Part shown: piece by piece, positions 38,687-48,286 of the stretch
Position numbering within the stretch: the first letter of the stretch is position 1
How the letters are laid out: every line of letters begins with the position of its first letter
DNA from: Pseudomonas sp. Irchel s3h17
GTDB lineage: Bacteria > Pseudomonadota > Gammaproteobacteria > Pseudomonadales > Pseudomonadaceae
Assembly: GCF_900187505.1 (NCBI RefSeq)
Contig: NZ_FYDL01000003.1
Coordinates: forward strand, 365,588-429,587
DNA length: 64,000 bases
Direction of reading: 5' to 3'
Notes under the pieces: model-generated
Database searches by the model: none
What the model was told of the DNA's origin: nothing
The model's input: the letters and a program-made list of their open reading frames with translations, nothing else
Made by a program: the position numbers and the translations under genes

Positions 38687-39542
38687 GCAGGGCTATCGGC
38701 CGCCAGGCGCCAAGCATGTGCTCAAGTTCCCCGGCACCGATCAATTTCAGCTCGCCACGGGCATCCGCGGCGCTGGCCAGCAAGACAACCTCACTGGGTA
38801 ACCGCACGGGCTTTTTGAACTGCACCGCGATCTCGTAAGCCGAATCTGGAAGGCGGCCACTGAGTGCGGCCAATGTGCGCGCCTTGACCCACAACCCGTG
38901 GGCGATGGCCCGGGGGAATCCGAACAGCCTGGCACTGGCGGTGCTCAGGTGTATCGGGTTGTAGTCCCCCGAGACCTTGGCGTACTGGCGGCCGATCTCG
39001 CCGGGTGCCCACCAGCGGGTCACTTCGTTCATGGGCGCAGTGGTATCCGCTGCCGGCTCGACGGCTTCGCCGGCTAGCGCGACCCCTTTGCAGAGCATCT
39101 GGCTTTCGGCTTCCCAGAGCAGCCCCAGCGCGTCATCCACGCAAGTGATCAAGTCGAACGTTGCGCCCTTGGCATGAGGTTGCAGGTTTTGCACCCGCAC
39201 ACTGACCTGCACCCGGCAGACACCGCCCAAGGGCCGCAGCACACGGATACGATTGGCCAGGTGCACCAGCCCCAGCAGCGGGAACGGGAACGCCTTGTCA
39301 GTGAGTAACTGCAGTTGCAAGCCGAACGCCAGCACCTGGGGGTAGGTCGCTGGCAGCAAGCCGCTTTCGGGAAAACCGCAGACTTTACGGTAGGCCGCCA
39401 AGTGACCGGCATCGACGCTGAGCCAGCAGCGCAAGCCCACATCGGGCAACTCGGTACCGGTGATTTTGCGGCGCGTCGCTGCCCGCCAATAGAGCGCCGA
39501 CCAGTGGGGGGCGCTGTTCAATAATTGCCAGTCCGTCGCCAT
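38670..39542 (-). CDS. MaoC-like enoyl-CoA hydratase/dehydratase
   Basis: A 290-residue double hot-dog protein. The C-terminal half holds the hydratase signature: YAKVSGDYNPIHLSTASARLFGFPRAIAHGLWV, with catalytic Asp and His. The N-terminal half is a degenerate hot-dog with LLPATYPQVLAFGLQLQLL. Start at the ATG giving MATDWQLLN. It is 2 bp downstream of fabG in the same direction, so one operon. Next to a thiolase it likely acts in a non-housekeeping fatty-acyl chain pathway (beta-oxidation-like or polyketide-like). Confidence 0.88.
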   Translation of the reverse strand: MATDWQLLNSAPHWSALYWRAATRRKITGTELPDVGLRCWLSVDAGHLAAYRKVCGFPESGLLPATYPQVLAFGLQLQLLTDKAFPFPLLGLVHLANRIRVLRPLGGVCRVQVSVRVQNLQPHAKGATFDLITCVDDALGLLWEAESQMLCKGVALAGEAVEPAADTTAPMNEVTRWWAPGEIGRQYAKVSGDYNPIHLSTASARLFGFPRAIAHGLWVKARTLAALSGRLPDSAYEIAVQFKKPVRLPSEVVLLASAADARGELKLIGAGELEHMLGAWRPIALPSRAE

Positions 39543-39544
39543 GA

Positions 39545-40897
39545 TCAAGCCCCCAGTACGCTTTGCCCACACACCCGCAGCGCTTGCCCGCTGACCGCGC
39601 CACTGCCCGGTTGGGCCAGCCAGGCCACGGCTTCGGCGACATCCTGCGGCAGCCCTCCTTGCCCCAGTGAGCTCATGCGTCGTCCGGCTTCGCGCAGGGC
39701 GAAGGGAATGTGTGCGGTCATTTGGGTTTCGATAAAACCGGGTGCTACGGCATTGATGCTGATCCCGCGCGCTCCCAGCAGCGGAGCCCAGGCCTGTGCC
39801 AGCCCGATCAGCCCGGCCTTGCTTGCGGCATAGTTGGTTTGCCCGCGGTTGCCGGCAATGCCGCTGATCGATGCCAGCAGGATCACCCGTGCGTTATCGT
39901 GCAGGGTGCTGCTGTCGAGCAGTGCCTTGGTCAGCACTTGCGGGGCATTGAGGTTGACCGCCAGCACCGCGTCCCAGAACTCCGGCGTCAGGTTGGCCAG
40001 GGTTTTGTCGCGGGTGATACCGGCGTTATGCACCAGGATGTCGATGCCTTCAGGCAATTGTTCGACCAACCGGGTGGCGGCGTCTTCAGCGCAGATATCC
40101 AGGGCAATGCTGTTGCCGCCCAGGCGTGCGGCGAGGGCGTCGAGGTCGGCTCTGGCCGAGGGCACGTCCAGCAGCACCACTTCGGCCCCGTCGCGGGCCA
40201 GGGTCTCGGCAATCGATGCGCCAATGCCGCGAGCGGCCCCGGTCACCAATGCCTTGCGTCCCGCCAGCGGCCGGGTCCAGTCCTGTACCTGAGTCGCGCA
40301 GGGATCGAGTCGCACGACCTGACCCGAGACATAGGCGGATTTGGGCGAGAGGAAAAACCGCAGCGCGCCTTCGAGTTGTTCTTCAGCGCCATCGCCGACA
40401 TACAGCAACTGCAGGGTGCCGCCGCTGCGCAGCTCCTTGGCCAGCGAGCGGCTGAAGCCTTCCAGTGCACGTTGGGCGCTGGCGGCAAACGGGTCGACCA
40501 GGGTCTCGGGAGCCCGGCCGAGAATCACTAGGTGCGCGCAGTGATCGAGGTTTTTCATCAGTGGCTGGAAGAACTCGCGCAGCGCGTTGAGCTGCCCGGT
40601 GTGCAGCAGGTCACTGGCATCGAATACCACGGCCTTGAGCCTGGGCCCGTGGCCTGGAATCCAGGCCTGGGCCACCAGCGGTTCCGGTCCGTAGCCGTAG
40701 ATTTGCTCGGTGAGCTTGCTGGCCAGTGCGCCGACCTGCTGCGCCAGCGGGCCGCCGCCGATCAGCAACGCACCTTCGACCGGTCTGAGGCGACCGGCTT
40801 GCCAACGCTCCAGTCGGACCGGCGACGGCAGGCCCAGGGCGCCGACTACACGGTGGCCGAGGGACGAGTTGGCGAAGTCGATATAGCGGTCTGACAT
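39545..40897 (-). CDS. fabG: High-molecular-weight 3-oxoacyl-ACP reductase (FabG4-like)
   Basis: NAD(P)H-dependent reductase of 450 residues, much longer than housekeeping FabG (~245). The N-terminal ~205 residues form an extra Rossmann/flavodoxin-like domain (VEGALLIGGGPLAQQVGALA; SRSLAKELRSGGTLQLLYV). The C-terminal SDR domain has the cofactor motif VTGAARGIGASIAE, VHNAGIT, and the active site SISGIAG...NYAASKAGLIG, with Ser, Tyr and Lys intact. The layout matches FabG4 of mycobacteria, a CoA-type ketoacyl reductase. It lies between maoC and a divergent thiolase. Together they would reduce, dehydrate and thiolyse acyl chains. Confidence 0.93.
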   Translation of the reverse strand: MSDRYIDFANSSLGHRVVGALGLPSPVRLERWQAGRLRPVEGALLIGGGPLAQQVGALASKLTEQIYGYGPEPLVAQAWIPGHGPRLKAVVFDASDLLHTGQLNALREFFQPLMKNLDHCAHLVILGRAPETLVDPFAASAQRALEGFSRSLAKELRSGGTLQLLYVGDGAEEQLEGALRFFLSPKSAYVSGQVVRLDPCATQVQDWTRPLAGRKALVTGAARGIGASIAETLARDGAEVVLLDVPSARADLDALAARLGGNSIALDICAEDAATRLVEQLPEGIDILVHNAGITRDKTLANLTPEFWDAVLAVNLNAPQVLTKALLDSSTLHDNARVILLASISGIAGNRGQTNYAASKAGLIGLAQAWAPLLGARGISINAVAPGFIETQMTAHIPFALREAGRRMSSLGQGGLPQDVAEAVAWLAQPGSGAVSGQALRVCGQSVLGA

Positions 40898-41015
40898 GGA
40901 ACACGCTCCGGCAGCAGGGGTTCAACGTGTGGACCCTGCCTGGTGATCAGTCGTTCGATTCAAGAGATAAGGCCTACGCTTGTGGGGTGTGGCTTTCACA
41001 GAATAGGAGCTTTTC

Positions 41016-42293
41016 ATGACTCAGTTGCGCCGCGTGGCAATCATTGGCGGTAACCGCATTCCGTTTGCCCGCTCCAACTGCCCCTACGCCACCGCCAGCA
41101 ACCAGGCGATGCTGACCGCCGCGCTCGAAGGCCTGATCGAACGTTACAACCTGCACGGGTTGCGCCTGGGGGAAGTGGTGGCGGGGGCCGTGCTGAAGTT
41201 GTCGCGGGACATGAACCTGACCCGCGAATGCGTGCTGGGCTCACGGCTGTCAGCGATGACGCCGGCCTACGACATCCAGCAAGCCTGCGGCACGGGCCTG
41301 GAGGCGGCGCTACTGGTGGCGAACAAGATTGCCCTGGGGCAGATCGACTGCGGCATTGCCGGTGGCGTCGATACCACGTCGGATGCACCGATCAGCGTCA
41401 GCGAAGGCCTGCGCAGGATTCTGCTGCAGGCCAACCGCGGGAAAACCACGGGCGACAAGCTGAAAGCCTTCCTGCAATTGCGTCCCCGGCATCTGATCCC
41501 GGAGTTCCCGCGCAACGGTGAGCCGCGCACCGGTTTGTCCATGGGCCAGCACTGCGAGTTGATGGCACAGACTTGGGGCATTGCGCGCGCCGAGCAGGAT
41601 CAACTGGCCCTTGAGAGCCATCAGAAACTGGCCGCAGCCTACGCAGAGGGCTGGCACAAGGATTTGCTGACGCCATTTCTGGGCCTGACCCGCGACAACA
41701 ACCTGCGCCCGGACGTGACCTTGGAAAAACTGGCCGGGTTGAAGCCAGCCTTCGAAAAAAGCACCCTGGGCACCCTGACCGCGGGTAATTCGACGCCCCT
41801 GACCGACGGCGCCTCGGTGGTGTTGTTGGCCAGTGAACAATGGGCGCAAGCGCGCGGCTTGCCGATCCTCGCGTACTGGCGCGACGGTGAAGCGGCGGCG
41901 GTGGACTTCGTCAACGGCGCCGAAGGGCTGTTGATGGCACCGGTCTACGCGGTGCCACGGTTGCTGGCTCGCAATGGCCTGAGCTTGCAGGACTTCGACT
42001 ACTACGAAATCCATGAGGCCTTCGCCGCACAAGTGCTCTGTACCTTGAAAGCCTGGGAGGATGGGGACTACTGCAAAACCCGGCTTGGCCTCGATGCGCC
42101 CCTGGGGGCCATTGACCGCAGCCGGCTCAATGTCAAAGGCAGCTCCTTGGCGGCCGGGCACCCGTTCGCGGCGACCGGAGGGCGGATTGTCGCCAACCTG
42201 GCCAAGCTGCTGGAGGCGGCAGGGCAGGGGCGTGGCCTGATTTCGATCTGCGCTGCCGGCGGCCAGGGTGTGACCGCGATTATCGAGCGCTAG
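41016..42293 (+). CDS. Acetyl-CoA C-acyltransferase (thiolase, FadI-like)
   Basis: A 425-residue thiolase that cleaves or makes 3-ketoacyl-CoA. The N-terminus is RRVAIIGGNRIPFARSNCPY. The nucleophilic cysteine is in QQACGTGLEAALL (about residue 91), the catalytic histidine in YYEIHEAFAAQVLC, and the second cysteine in SICAAGGQGVTA near the end. The start has ataggag upstream. Divergent from fabG-maoC across 118 bp, which must contain both promoters. Confidence 0.93.
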   Translation: MTQLRRVAIIGGNRIPFARSNCPYATASNQAMLTAALEGLIERYNLHGLRLGEVVAGAVLKLSRDMNLTRECVLGSRLSAMTPAYDIQQACGTGLEAALLVANKIALGQIDCGIAGGVDTTSDAPISVSEGLRRILLQANRGKTTGDKLKAFLQLRPRHLIPEFPRNGEPRTGLSMGQHCELMAQTWGIARAEQDQLALESHQKLAAAYAEGWHKDLLTPFLGLTRDNNLRPDVTLEKLAGLKPAFEKSTLGTLTAGNSTPLTDGASVVLLASEQWAQARGLPILAYWRDGEAAAVDFVNGAEGLLMAPVYAVPRLLARNGLSLQDFDYYEIHEAFAAQVLCTLKAWEDGDYCKTRLGLDAPLGAIDRSRLNVKGSSLAAGHPFAATGGRIVANLAKLLEAAGQGRGLISICAAGGQGVTAIIER

Positions 42294-42559
42294 GCCCCGT
42301 GCCGATTGGTTGCCCGGTCGGCAGGCGGCGGTTGGCGTGATGTTCGGCCACGGGTTCATCCCTACGCCCGGGAGCGTGAAACGGTACTCCATTCGAGAAA
42401 AACCCTACGAAGGGTTGGCGGCTGGATCTCTGACGCTGTCGCCAATACCTTCTGAAACGGTGGTCAACAGGCTGCAGAGTCTCAGCTATGATTTCCATCG
42501 GCCGACAGGGTTAATCTGATAAATCTGGCACATTGAGTGCATCCACACGGTTCATAGGT

Positions 42560-42592
42560 CGGCAACCCCTCCCCGCCGTGAGAGGATTGCCG
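42560..42592 (+). promoter_or_regulatory. Hairpin in the leader of the RIO kinase gene
   Basis: cggcaa (42560-42565) pairs with ttgccg (42587-42592), and an inner cccct/agagg pair extends it, about 53 bp ahead of the start codon. A smaller hairpin (aaccctacgaagggtt) lies near 42403. The remaining 42294-42645 gap has no gene that I can support. Confidence 0.4.
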
Positions 42593-42645
42593 TATAACGA
42601 GTGACATTCGCGTGTTTGGTAATAAAGGACCCACAATAAAAGCTG

Positions 42646-43539
42646 ATGAAGACTCCAAAACGCATTGAACCCCTGATCGAGGACGGTCTGGTTGACGAGG
42701 TGCTGCGCCCACTGATGAGTGGCAAAGAAGCAGCTGTATATGTGGTGCGCTGCGGCAATGAGTTGCGTTGCGCCAAGGTCTACAAGGAGGCGAATAAACG
42801 AAGTTTTCGTCAGGCGGCCGAGTATCAGGAAGGCCGCAAGGTGCGCAACAGCCGTCAGGCACGCGCCATGGCCAAGGGCTCCAAGTTTGGCAAGAAAGAA
42901 ACCGAAGACGCCTGGCAGAACGCCGAAGTCGCGGCGCTGTTTCGTCTGGCTAGCGCCGGCGTGCGAGTGCCCAAGCCGTACGACTTCCTGGAAGGCGTGC
43001 TGCTGATGGAACTGGTTGCCGATGAGTACGGCGATGCCGCGCCGCGTCTGAATGACGTGGTGCTGGACGCCGATCAGGCACGCGAGTATCACGCTTTCCT
43101 GATTTCTCAGATCGTGCTGATGCTGTGTACCGGTCTGGTGCACGGTGACCTGTCCGAGTTCAACGTGTTGCTGACGCCAAACGGCCCGGTGATCATCGAC
43201 CTGCCGCAGGCGGTGGATGCAGCCGGGAATAACCACGCCTTCAGCATGCTGGAGCGGGATGTGGGCAACATGGCCTCTTACTTCGGGCGCTTTGCCCCCG
43301 AGTTGAAGTGCACCAAGTACGCCAAGGAAATGTGGGCCCTGTATGAAGCAGGTACCCTGCACCCGGCCAGCGTCCTGACCGGTGAGTTCGACGAACCGGA
43401 AGAGCTGGCGGACGTCGGCGGTATCATGCGTGAGATCGAGGCCGCGCGCCTGGACGAGGAGCGCCGCCAGGCGGTTCGCGCCGCAGACGATGCACCGCCA
43501 AGCAAGGCCGAAGAGCCGCCTCCACCGTGGCTGCAGTGA
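42646..43539 (+). CDS. RIO1-type serine protein kinase
   Basis: A 297-residue atypical protein kinase. The P-loop-like and lysine region is LMSGKEAAVYVVRCGNELRCAKVYK. The catalytic loop is LVHGDLSEFNVLL (Asp and Asn intact) and the metal-binding aspartate is in PVIIDLPQAV. RIO kinases are best known in eukaryotic and archaeal ribosome maturation; bacterial members are widespread but poorly understood. The C-terminal ~35 residues are an acidic, Pro-rich tail. A strong terminator follows. It is a single-gene unit with a long structured leader. Confidence 0.92.
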   Translation: MKTPKRIEPLIEDGLVDEVLRPLMSGKEAAVYVVRCGNELRCAKVYKEANKRSFRQAAEYQEGRKVRNSRQARAMAKGSKFGKKETEDAWQNAEVAALFRLASAGVRVPKPYDFLEGVLLMELVADEYGDAAPRLNDVVLDADQAREYHAFLISQIVLMLCTGLVHGDLSEFNVLLTPNGPVIIDLPQAVDAAGNNHAFSMLERDVGNMASYFGRFAPELKCTKYAKEMWALYEAGTLHPASVLTGEFDEPEELADVGGIMREIEAARLDEERRQAVRAADDAPPSKAEEPPPPWLQ

Positions 43540-43553
43540 TCGGTTGAACCAAG

Positions 43554-43576
43554 AACCCGGCCTCGGCCGGGTTTTT
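43554..43576 (+). terminator. Rho-independent terminator of the RIO kinase gene
   Basis: aacccggcc / ggccgggtt stem followed by tttt, 15 bp after the stop codon. Confidence 0.9.
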
Positions 43577-43634
43577 ACTGTGCGCCCGGCGCTCTTCTGC
43601 AGACTGACGATATTCGAAACACCCACACTCAAGG

Positions 43635-44876
43635 ATGAATGTGAACACTCTGCCCACTCCCCGGCAATCCAGTCGCAATGCCCACCTGATCATCGCTGCG
43701 CGCCTGGTCTCGGACTTTGGTGCATTTCTCAACATGGTGGCGCTGGCCACTTACGTGTACCTGCTCAGTAACAGTGCGATGAGCGTCGGGATTTTTCTGG
43801 CCAGTCGCGTGGCCGGCGGGGTCTTCGCCAGCCTGATCGGGACGACCTTCTACCGCCGCTTCAGGGGGCGCTCGCCCCTGGTGGCCTTCGATGTGCTGCG
43901 CGCCGGGTTGCTGCTGTTGCTGGTGCTGCTGCCGGTGGCCCAACACGCGCAGCTGTTGCCACTGATCGCGTTTGGCCTCGGGCTGGGCAACTCGATGTTT
44001 GCCATCGGTCTGAACAGCCAGCTGCCGAACATGATCAGCGCCGATCAACTGCTCAAAACCAATGCCTGGCTGACGTCGGCGTCCTCGGGCGCGATGGTTG
44101 CCGGCAGCCTGGTATCGGGTTTGTTGGTGGCGGGTGCTGGTTTTGAAGCGGTGTTCGCTTTGAACATTGTCACTTACCTGCTGGCGGCGCTGTTTGTGTT
44201 GCCGTTGCGCTTTCCAGCGCCAGAGGTCCGCGCGCAGCCCGAGCGCAGCAATGGTGAATGGGCGGTTTTGCGCGATGGGTTACGCAGTACGCCGGTGATT
44301 GCCGCGATGCTGGTGCTGTCCATGGCCGACACCCTGGGCAGTGCCGCACACAACGTCGGCTTTCCGATCATTTCCAGACTGTTGACGCCCGAGTCGGCCA
44401 GCACCACGTTGGGCCTGATGTTGGCGGTATGGGCCTGCGGCAAGTTGATCGGTGCGCGGATCGCCAGTCGCCTGCCAGGCTCGGAGAACGTCAATCTGGA
44501 GCGGCGGTTTTTCTTCGGCGTGCTGTTGATGTCCAGCGGCTTCATCCTGATGTTCCAGCAACAGAGCCTCTATGGCTTGCTGCTGTTCGCCCTGCCGGCA
44601 GGATTGGGCGACGGCTGTTCCGAGGTTGGCCTGATGTCGCGCCTGCAGCGTGAACCGGACCGCCTGCGGCTGCCGATTTTCAGCTTCCTGACCCTGCTGC
44701 AGATGACCGGGTTCGGTGTCGGCATGTTGATTGCCGCGCCCTTCTATAGCCTGTGGTCACCGGGTGGGGTGGTGGCTCTGTTTCACGGGATACCCCTCGG
44801 CACCTTGCTGGTGCTGAGGGGATTGGCACTCAGGGGCGAGCGGGCTCGGCGCAGCAGCCAGAGGCCAGCTCCTTGA
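43635..44876 (+). CDS. Major facilitator superfamily transporter
   Basis: A 413-residue protein with about twelve hydrophobic spans. It has the loop 2-3 positive motif (GTTFYRRFRGRSPLVAFDVLR) and GLGNSMFAIGLNSQLPNMI near residue 120. It resembles MFS exporters of the enterobactin-exporter/macrolide-pump kind (N-terminal LVSDFGAFLNMVALATYVYLL). The C-terminus is Arg/Ser-rich and overlaps the 3' end of the convergent cueR by 47 bp, which is a long overlap for two functional genes. The substrate is unknown. Confidence 0.88.
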   Translation: MNVNTLPTPRQSSRNAHLIIAARLVSDFGAFLNMVALATYVYLLSNSAMSVGIFLASRVAGGVFASLIGTTFYRRFRGRSPLVAFDVLRAGLLLLLVLLPVAQHAQLLPLIAFGLGLGNSMFAIGLNSQLPNMISADQLLKTNAWLTSASSGAMVAGSLVSGLLVAGAGFEAVFALNIVTYLLAALFVLPLRFPAPEVRAQPERSNGEWAVLRDGLRSTPVIAAMLVLSMADTLGSAAHNVGFPIISRLLTPESASTTLGLMLAVWACGKLIGARIASRLPGSENVNLERRFFFGVLLMSSGFILMFQQQSLYGLLLFALPAGLGDGCSEVGLMSRLQREPDRLRLPIFSFLTLLQMTGFGVGMLIAAPFYSLWSPGGVVALFHGIPLGTLLVLRGLALRGERARRSSQRPAP

Positions 44877-45243
44877 GGATCGGGCAGTCGGGGCGGTGAT
44901 CGCCCTGGCAATGCTCCACCAGGTCCTGCAGGGTGTCGCGCAACTGGCCCAGCTCACGGATTTTCTGGTTCAGCTCATCGATGTGCTGGCGGGCCAGTGC
45001 CTTGACGTCGGCGCTGGCGCGTTGGCGGTCCTGCCACAAGGTCAGCAGCTTGCCGACTTCTTCCAGGGAAAACCCCAGGTCGCGTGAACGCTTGATGAAT
45101 GCCAGGCTGTGCAGGTCGTCATCGCCATAGAGGCGGTAGCCGCTGTCGGTGCGATGGGCCGGCTTGAGCAGACCGATGGACTCGTAGTAACGAATCATCT
45201 TGGCGCTCAGGCCACTGTGCTTCGCCGCTTGGCCGATGTTCAT
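44830..45243 (-). CDS. cueR: Cu(I)-responsive MerR-family activator
   Basis: Binds Cu(I) and switches on copper-efflux promoters by untwisting a long -35/-10 spacer. 137 residues: MerR helix-turn-helix [26 protein letters not shown], a dimerisation helix, and the metal-binding loop CQGDHRPDC, a C-x7-C pattern as in E. coli CueR, followed by a Cys-Cys pair near the end. It overlaps copA by 4 bp (copA-cueR operon), which gives autoregulation through the copA promoter. Confidence 0.95.
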   Translation of the reverse strand: MNIGQAAKHSGLSAKMIRYYESIGLLKPAHRTDSGYRLYGDDDLHSLAFIKRSRDLGFSLEEVGKLLTLWQDRQRASADVKALARQHIDELNQKIRELGQLRDTLQDLVEHCQGDHRPDCPILKELASGCCAEPARP

Positions 45244-47636
45244 TCAATGTCCTCCAGGTCTTTGGGCTTCCAGGTCTTGAGCAGTAGCGCATTGCTCACG
45301 ACGCTGACGCTGGACAGGGCCATCGCCGCACCCGCCAGCACCGGGTTGAGCAAGCCAAAGGCGGCCAGCGGAATCCCGATCAGGTTGTAGACAAAGGCCC
45401 AGAACAGATTCTGGCGGATCTTCGCGTAGGTCTTGCGACTGATCTCCAGCGCCGCCGGTACCAGCCGTGGATCACCGCGCATCAAGGTGATGCCGGCCGC
45501 ATGCATGGCCACATCGGTGCCGCCACCCATGGCAATGCCGATGTCCGCCGCAGCCAGCGCCGGTGCGTCGTTGATACCGTCGCCGACCATGGCCACCACG
45601 CCGGTTTTTTTCAGCTCGGTGACGGTCGAGGCTTTCTCGGCCGGCAACACTTCGGCGTGGACGTTGCTGATCCCTAGCGCCGAAGCGACGACCTTGGCGC
45701 TGCCACGATTATCGCCCGTCAACAGGTGACTGCCGATGTGTTGCGCCTTCAACTCGCCAATCGCCTGCAGCGCACCGGGCTTGAGGGTGTCGCCAAAAGC
45801 GAACAGGCCCAGCACCCGCGGCTCGGGGCTTTGTTCGATCAGCCACGACAGGGTCCGACCCTCGGCTTCCCAGGCGGCGGCCGAGTCAGTCAGCGGGCCT
45901 GCATTCAAGCCACTTTCTTCCAGCAGGCGGCGATTGCCCAGTGCCAACCGACGGGTGTCCAGGGTGCCAGCAATGCCACGACCGGTCAGCGATTGGCTGG
46001 CACTGACGTCAGCCACCGGCAAGTCGCGCTCGATGCAGGCGTCCAGTACCGCTTTGGCCAACGGGTGTTCGCTGCCGCGTTGCAGGGCGCCAGCCTGTTG
46101 CAACAGGGTCGCTTCGTTACCCTCGATGGCGCTCAGATGAGCGATGCGCGGGGTACCGGACGTCAGCGTGCCGGTCTTGTCGAAGACCACTACGCTGACC
46201 TCATGGGCTCGCTCCAGGGCTTCGGCGTCCTTGATCAGAATCCCGTGGCGTGCGGCCACTCCCGTACCGGCCATGATCGCGGTCGGCGTGGCCAAACCCA
46301 GTGCGCAAGGGCAGGCGATCACCAACACGGCAACGGCGTTGATCACCGCCGTTTCCAGGGGCGCACCGTACAGCCACCAGCCAACCAGTGTGGCCAGGGC
46401 CAGGAGCAAGACCACCGGTACAAACACCTGGCTGACTTTATCCACCAGTTTCTGAATCGGTGCCTTGCCGGCCTGGGCGTCCTCCACCAGGCGAATGATG
46501 CGCGCCAGCACGGTTTCAGCACCCAAGGCCTGGGTGCGTACCAGCAACCGGCCCTCGCCGTTGATGGCGCCACCGGTGACTTTGTCACCGGGCTGCTTGG
46601 GCACGGGAAGGCTTTCGCCGCTGATCAGGGCCTCGTCGGCATGACTCTGGCCTTCGACCACTTCGCCGTCCACCGGGAAACGCTCGCCGGGTTTGACCAG
46701 CACCCGATCACCGAGGCGCAGGGCACTGATAGCGACGTCCTGTTCGCGACCGTCCACCACTTGGATCGCCCGCTCCGGGCGCAAGGCTTCCAGGGCGCGG
46801 ATGGCGCTGGCGGTCTGGCGTTTGGCGCGGCTTTCCAGGTACTTGCCCAGCAACACCAGGGCGATCACCACCGCCGAGGCCTCGAAGTACAGATGGGGCA
46901 TGCTGCCGGCACTGGCCGTGGCCCACAGGTAAATGCTCAAGCCGTAACCGGCGCTGGTGCCCAGGGCTACCAGCAAGTCCATGTTGCCCGCACCAGCCCG
47001 CACGGCCTTCCAGGCCGCGATATAGAAGCGTGCGCCGAAAATGAACTGCACCGGAGTCGCCAGGGCAAACTGTACCCAGGCCGGGAGCATCCAGTGCAGG
47101 CCAAAGGGTTGCACCAGCATCGGCAATACCAGCGGCAATGCCAGGACAACAGCCAGCAGTACGCTCCAGCGCTCACGGTGCAGGCGCTGTTGCTGATCGT
47201 CGTTGGAGGACTGTTCGGCTTGCCAGACGCTGGCGGTGTAACCCGCCTTGCCGACCGCGCTGATCAACTGCTGCGGATCGACCTGACCGAGCAACTCCAG
47301 GTGGGCACGCTCATTGGCCAGGTTGACGCTGACGCTCTTGACCCCGGCCACCTTGTTCAAGGCGCGTTCGACGCGACCGACGCACGAGGCACAGGTCATG
47401 CCGCCAATGCTCAGCTCAAGGCTTTGCGCGGGCACGCTGTAACCGGCTTGCTGCACCGCTTCCATCAGCGCCGGCAAGCTGTCCGGGGGCGCCTGGACAC
47501 GGGCTTGCTCGGTGGCCAGGTTGACGCTGACTGCGCTGGCGCCGGTCACTTTGCTCAACGCGCGCTCCACACGCCCGGCGCAACTGGCGCAGGTCATGCC
47601 GGCGATCGGCAGGTCGAAGGTGGTGGAATCGGACAT
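45240..47636 (-). CDS. copA: Copper-exporting P-type ATPase
   Basis: Pumps Cu(I) out of the cytoplasm. 798 residues with two N-terminal metal-binding domains ([15 protein letters not shown] about 13-27 and [15 protein letters not shown] about 80-94). Eight membrane spans follow, with the CPC motif in [20 protein letters not shown]. The phosphorylation site is [11 protein letters not shown], the SEHPLA nucleotide motif is present, and [20 protein letters not shown] is the hinge. The start follows a CueR operator by about 35 bp. Co-transcribed with cueR. Confidence 0.97.
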   Translation of the reverse strand: MSDSTTFDLPIAGMTCASCAGRVERALSKVTGASAVSVNLATEQARVQAPPDSLPALMEAVQQAGYSVPAQSLELSIGGMTCASCVGRVERALNKVAGVKSVSVNLANERAHLELLGQVDPQQLISAVGKAGYTASVWQAEQSSNDDQQQRLHRERWSVLLAVVLALPLVLPMLVQPFGLHWMLPAWVQFALATPVQFIFGARFYIAAWKAVRAGAGNMDLLVALGTSAGYGLSIYLWATASAGSMPHLYFEASAVVIALVLLGKYLESRAKRQTASAIRALEALRPERAIQVVDGREQDVAISALRLGDRVLVKPGERFPVDGEVVEGQSHADEALISGESLPVPKQPGDKVTGGAINGEGRLLVRTQALGAETVLARIIRLVEDAQAGKAPIQKLVDKVSQVFVPVVLLLALATLVGWWLYGAPLETAVINAVAVLVIACPCALGLATPTAIMAGTGVAARHGILIKDAEALERAHEVSVVVFDKTGTLTSGTPRIAHLSAIEGNEATLLQQAGALQRGSEHPLAKAVLDACIERDLPVADVSASQSLTGRGIAGTLDTRRLALGNRRLLEESGLNAGPLTDSAAAWEAEGRTLSWLIEQSPEPRVLGLFAFGDTLKPGALQAIGELKAQHIGSHLLTGDNRGSAKVVASALGISNVHAEVLPAEKASTVTELKKTGVVAMVGDGINDAPALAAADIGIAMGGGTDVAMHAAGITLMRGDPRLVPAALEISRKTYAKIRQNLFWAFVYNLIGIPLAAFGLLNPVLAGAAMALSSVSVVSNALLLKTWKPKDLEDIE

Positions 47637-47672
47637 CGGTCTTACTCCCTGTAGAAATGACCTACAGGATCA

Positions 47673-47693
47673 ACCTTGCCATGCTGGCAAGGT
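47673..47693 (-). promoter_or_regulatory. CueR operator/promoter of copA
   Basis: A perfect palindrome accttgcc-N5-ggcaaggt. On the minus strand it follows the -35 TTGACC and fills a 19-bp spacer, the long spacer typical of MerR-family promoters. It lies about 40 bp upstream of the copA start. Confidence 0.9.
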
Positions 47694-47762
47694 CAAGCGC
47701 CAATCTTTGACGGGGGCGATCCTTGTCTCCATGCTCGTCCGGCAGCGGCGACAGGGGTGGGC

Positions 47763-48140
47763 TCAATAGCCGAGCCCGGCCTTTTTCAGGTACACGCCTT
47801 GCCCATTCATGGCGATGCGGTATTTCTGGATGTCGCCGGCGCGCAAGGTGATGTCTTGCGAACCGGGGGGCAGCATTCCCGGATTGCAGCCTGGCATTTG
47901 CCCCGGGAGCAGTTTGAGGCGCAGGGAGAAGGTGCCCGGCGGCAAGTTGAACGAGGTACTCTGTTCCTGGAACAGGCGCGCCGACAGTTGATCCTGGATA
48001 TACACGCCAATTTCGCACGAGGTCGCGACTTCAAGGCGTTCGCGAGAAATGATCAGCACGCCGTAGTCTTCAGCGTTGGCCGAGGGGGTGGCGGCGAAAA
48101 GACCGAGCATGCCAAGTAGGCTGAAAACTGACCAGCGCAT
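47763..48140 (-). CDS. Exported small protein of unknown function in the copper locus
   Basis: A 125-residue protein with a cleavable signal peptide (MRWSVFSLLGMLGLFAATPSANA, cut after ANA). The mature part is mostly beta: DYGVLIISRERLEVATSCEIG, FNLPPGTFSLRLKLLPGQ, GDIQKYRIAMNGQGVYLKKAGL. It has two cysteines (in TSCE and PGCNPG) that could pair. It resembles small PEGA-like or carboxypeptidase-regulatory beta-sandwich proteins, but I do not recognise a family. It lies between the CueR operators of copA and copZ, divergent from copZ, so copper control is possible but unproven. Confidence 0.75.
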   Translation of the reverse strand: MRWSVFSLLGMLGLFAATPSANAEDYGVLIISRERLEVATSCEIGVYIQDQLSARLFQEQSTSFNLPPGTFSLRLKLLPGQMPGCNPGMLPPGSQDITLRAGDIQKYRIAMNGQGVYLKKAGLGY

Positions 48141-48226
48141 GGCTGAATCTCCTGCTGTTAATTCATTGATGACGCAGCTTGGCCGAGCGCGCTGCCGATT
48201 GCCAGCCCGGCCGATCACAGCAGAAC

Positions 48227-48252
48227 TTGACCTTGCCACGGTGGCAAGCTCG
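48227..48252 (+). promoter_or_regulatory. CueR operator/promoter of copZ
   Basis: TTGACC at 48227-48232, then ttgccacggtggcaag, a dyad almost the same as at copA with one arm diverged (aagctc in place of aaggtt). A 19-bp spacer leads to the -10 near gagact. It ends 35 bp before the copZ start. Confidence 0.85.
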
Positions 48253-48286
48253 AGACTGCCCTCAATCTCATCAAAGGAGCTGCCTC

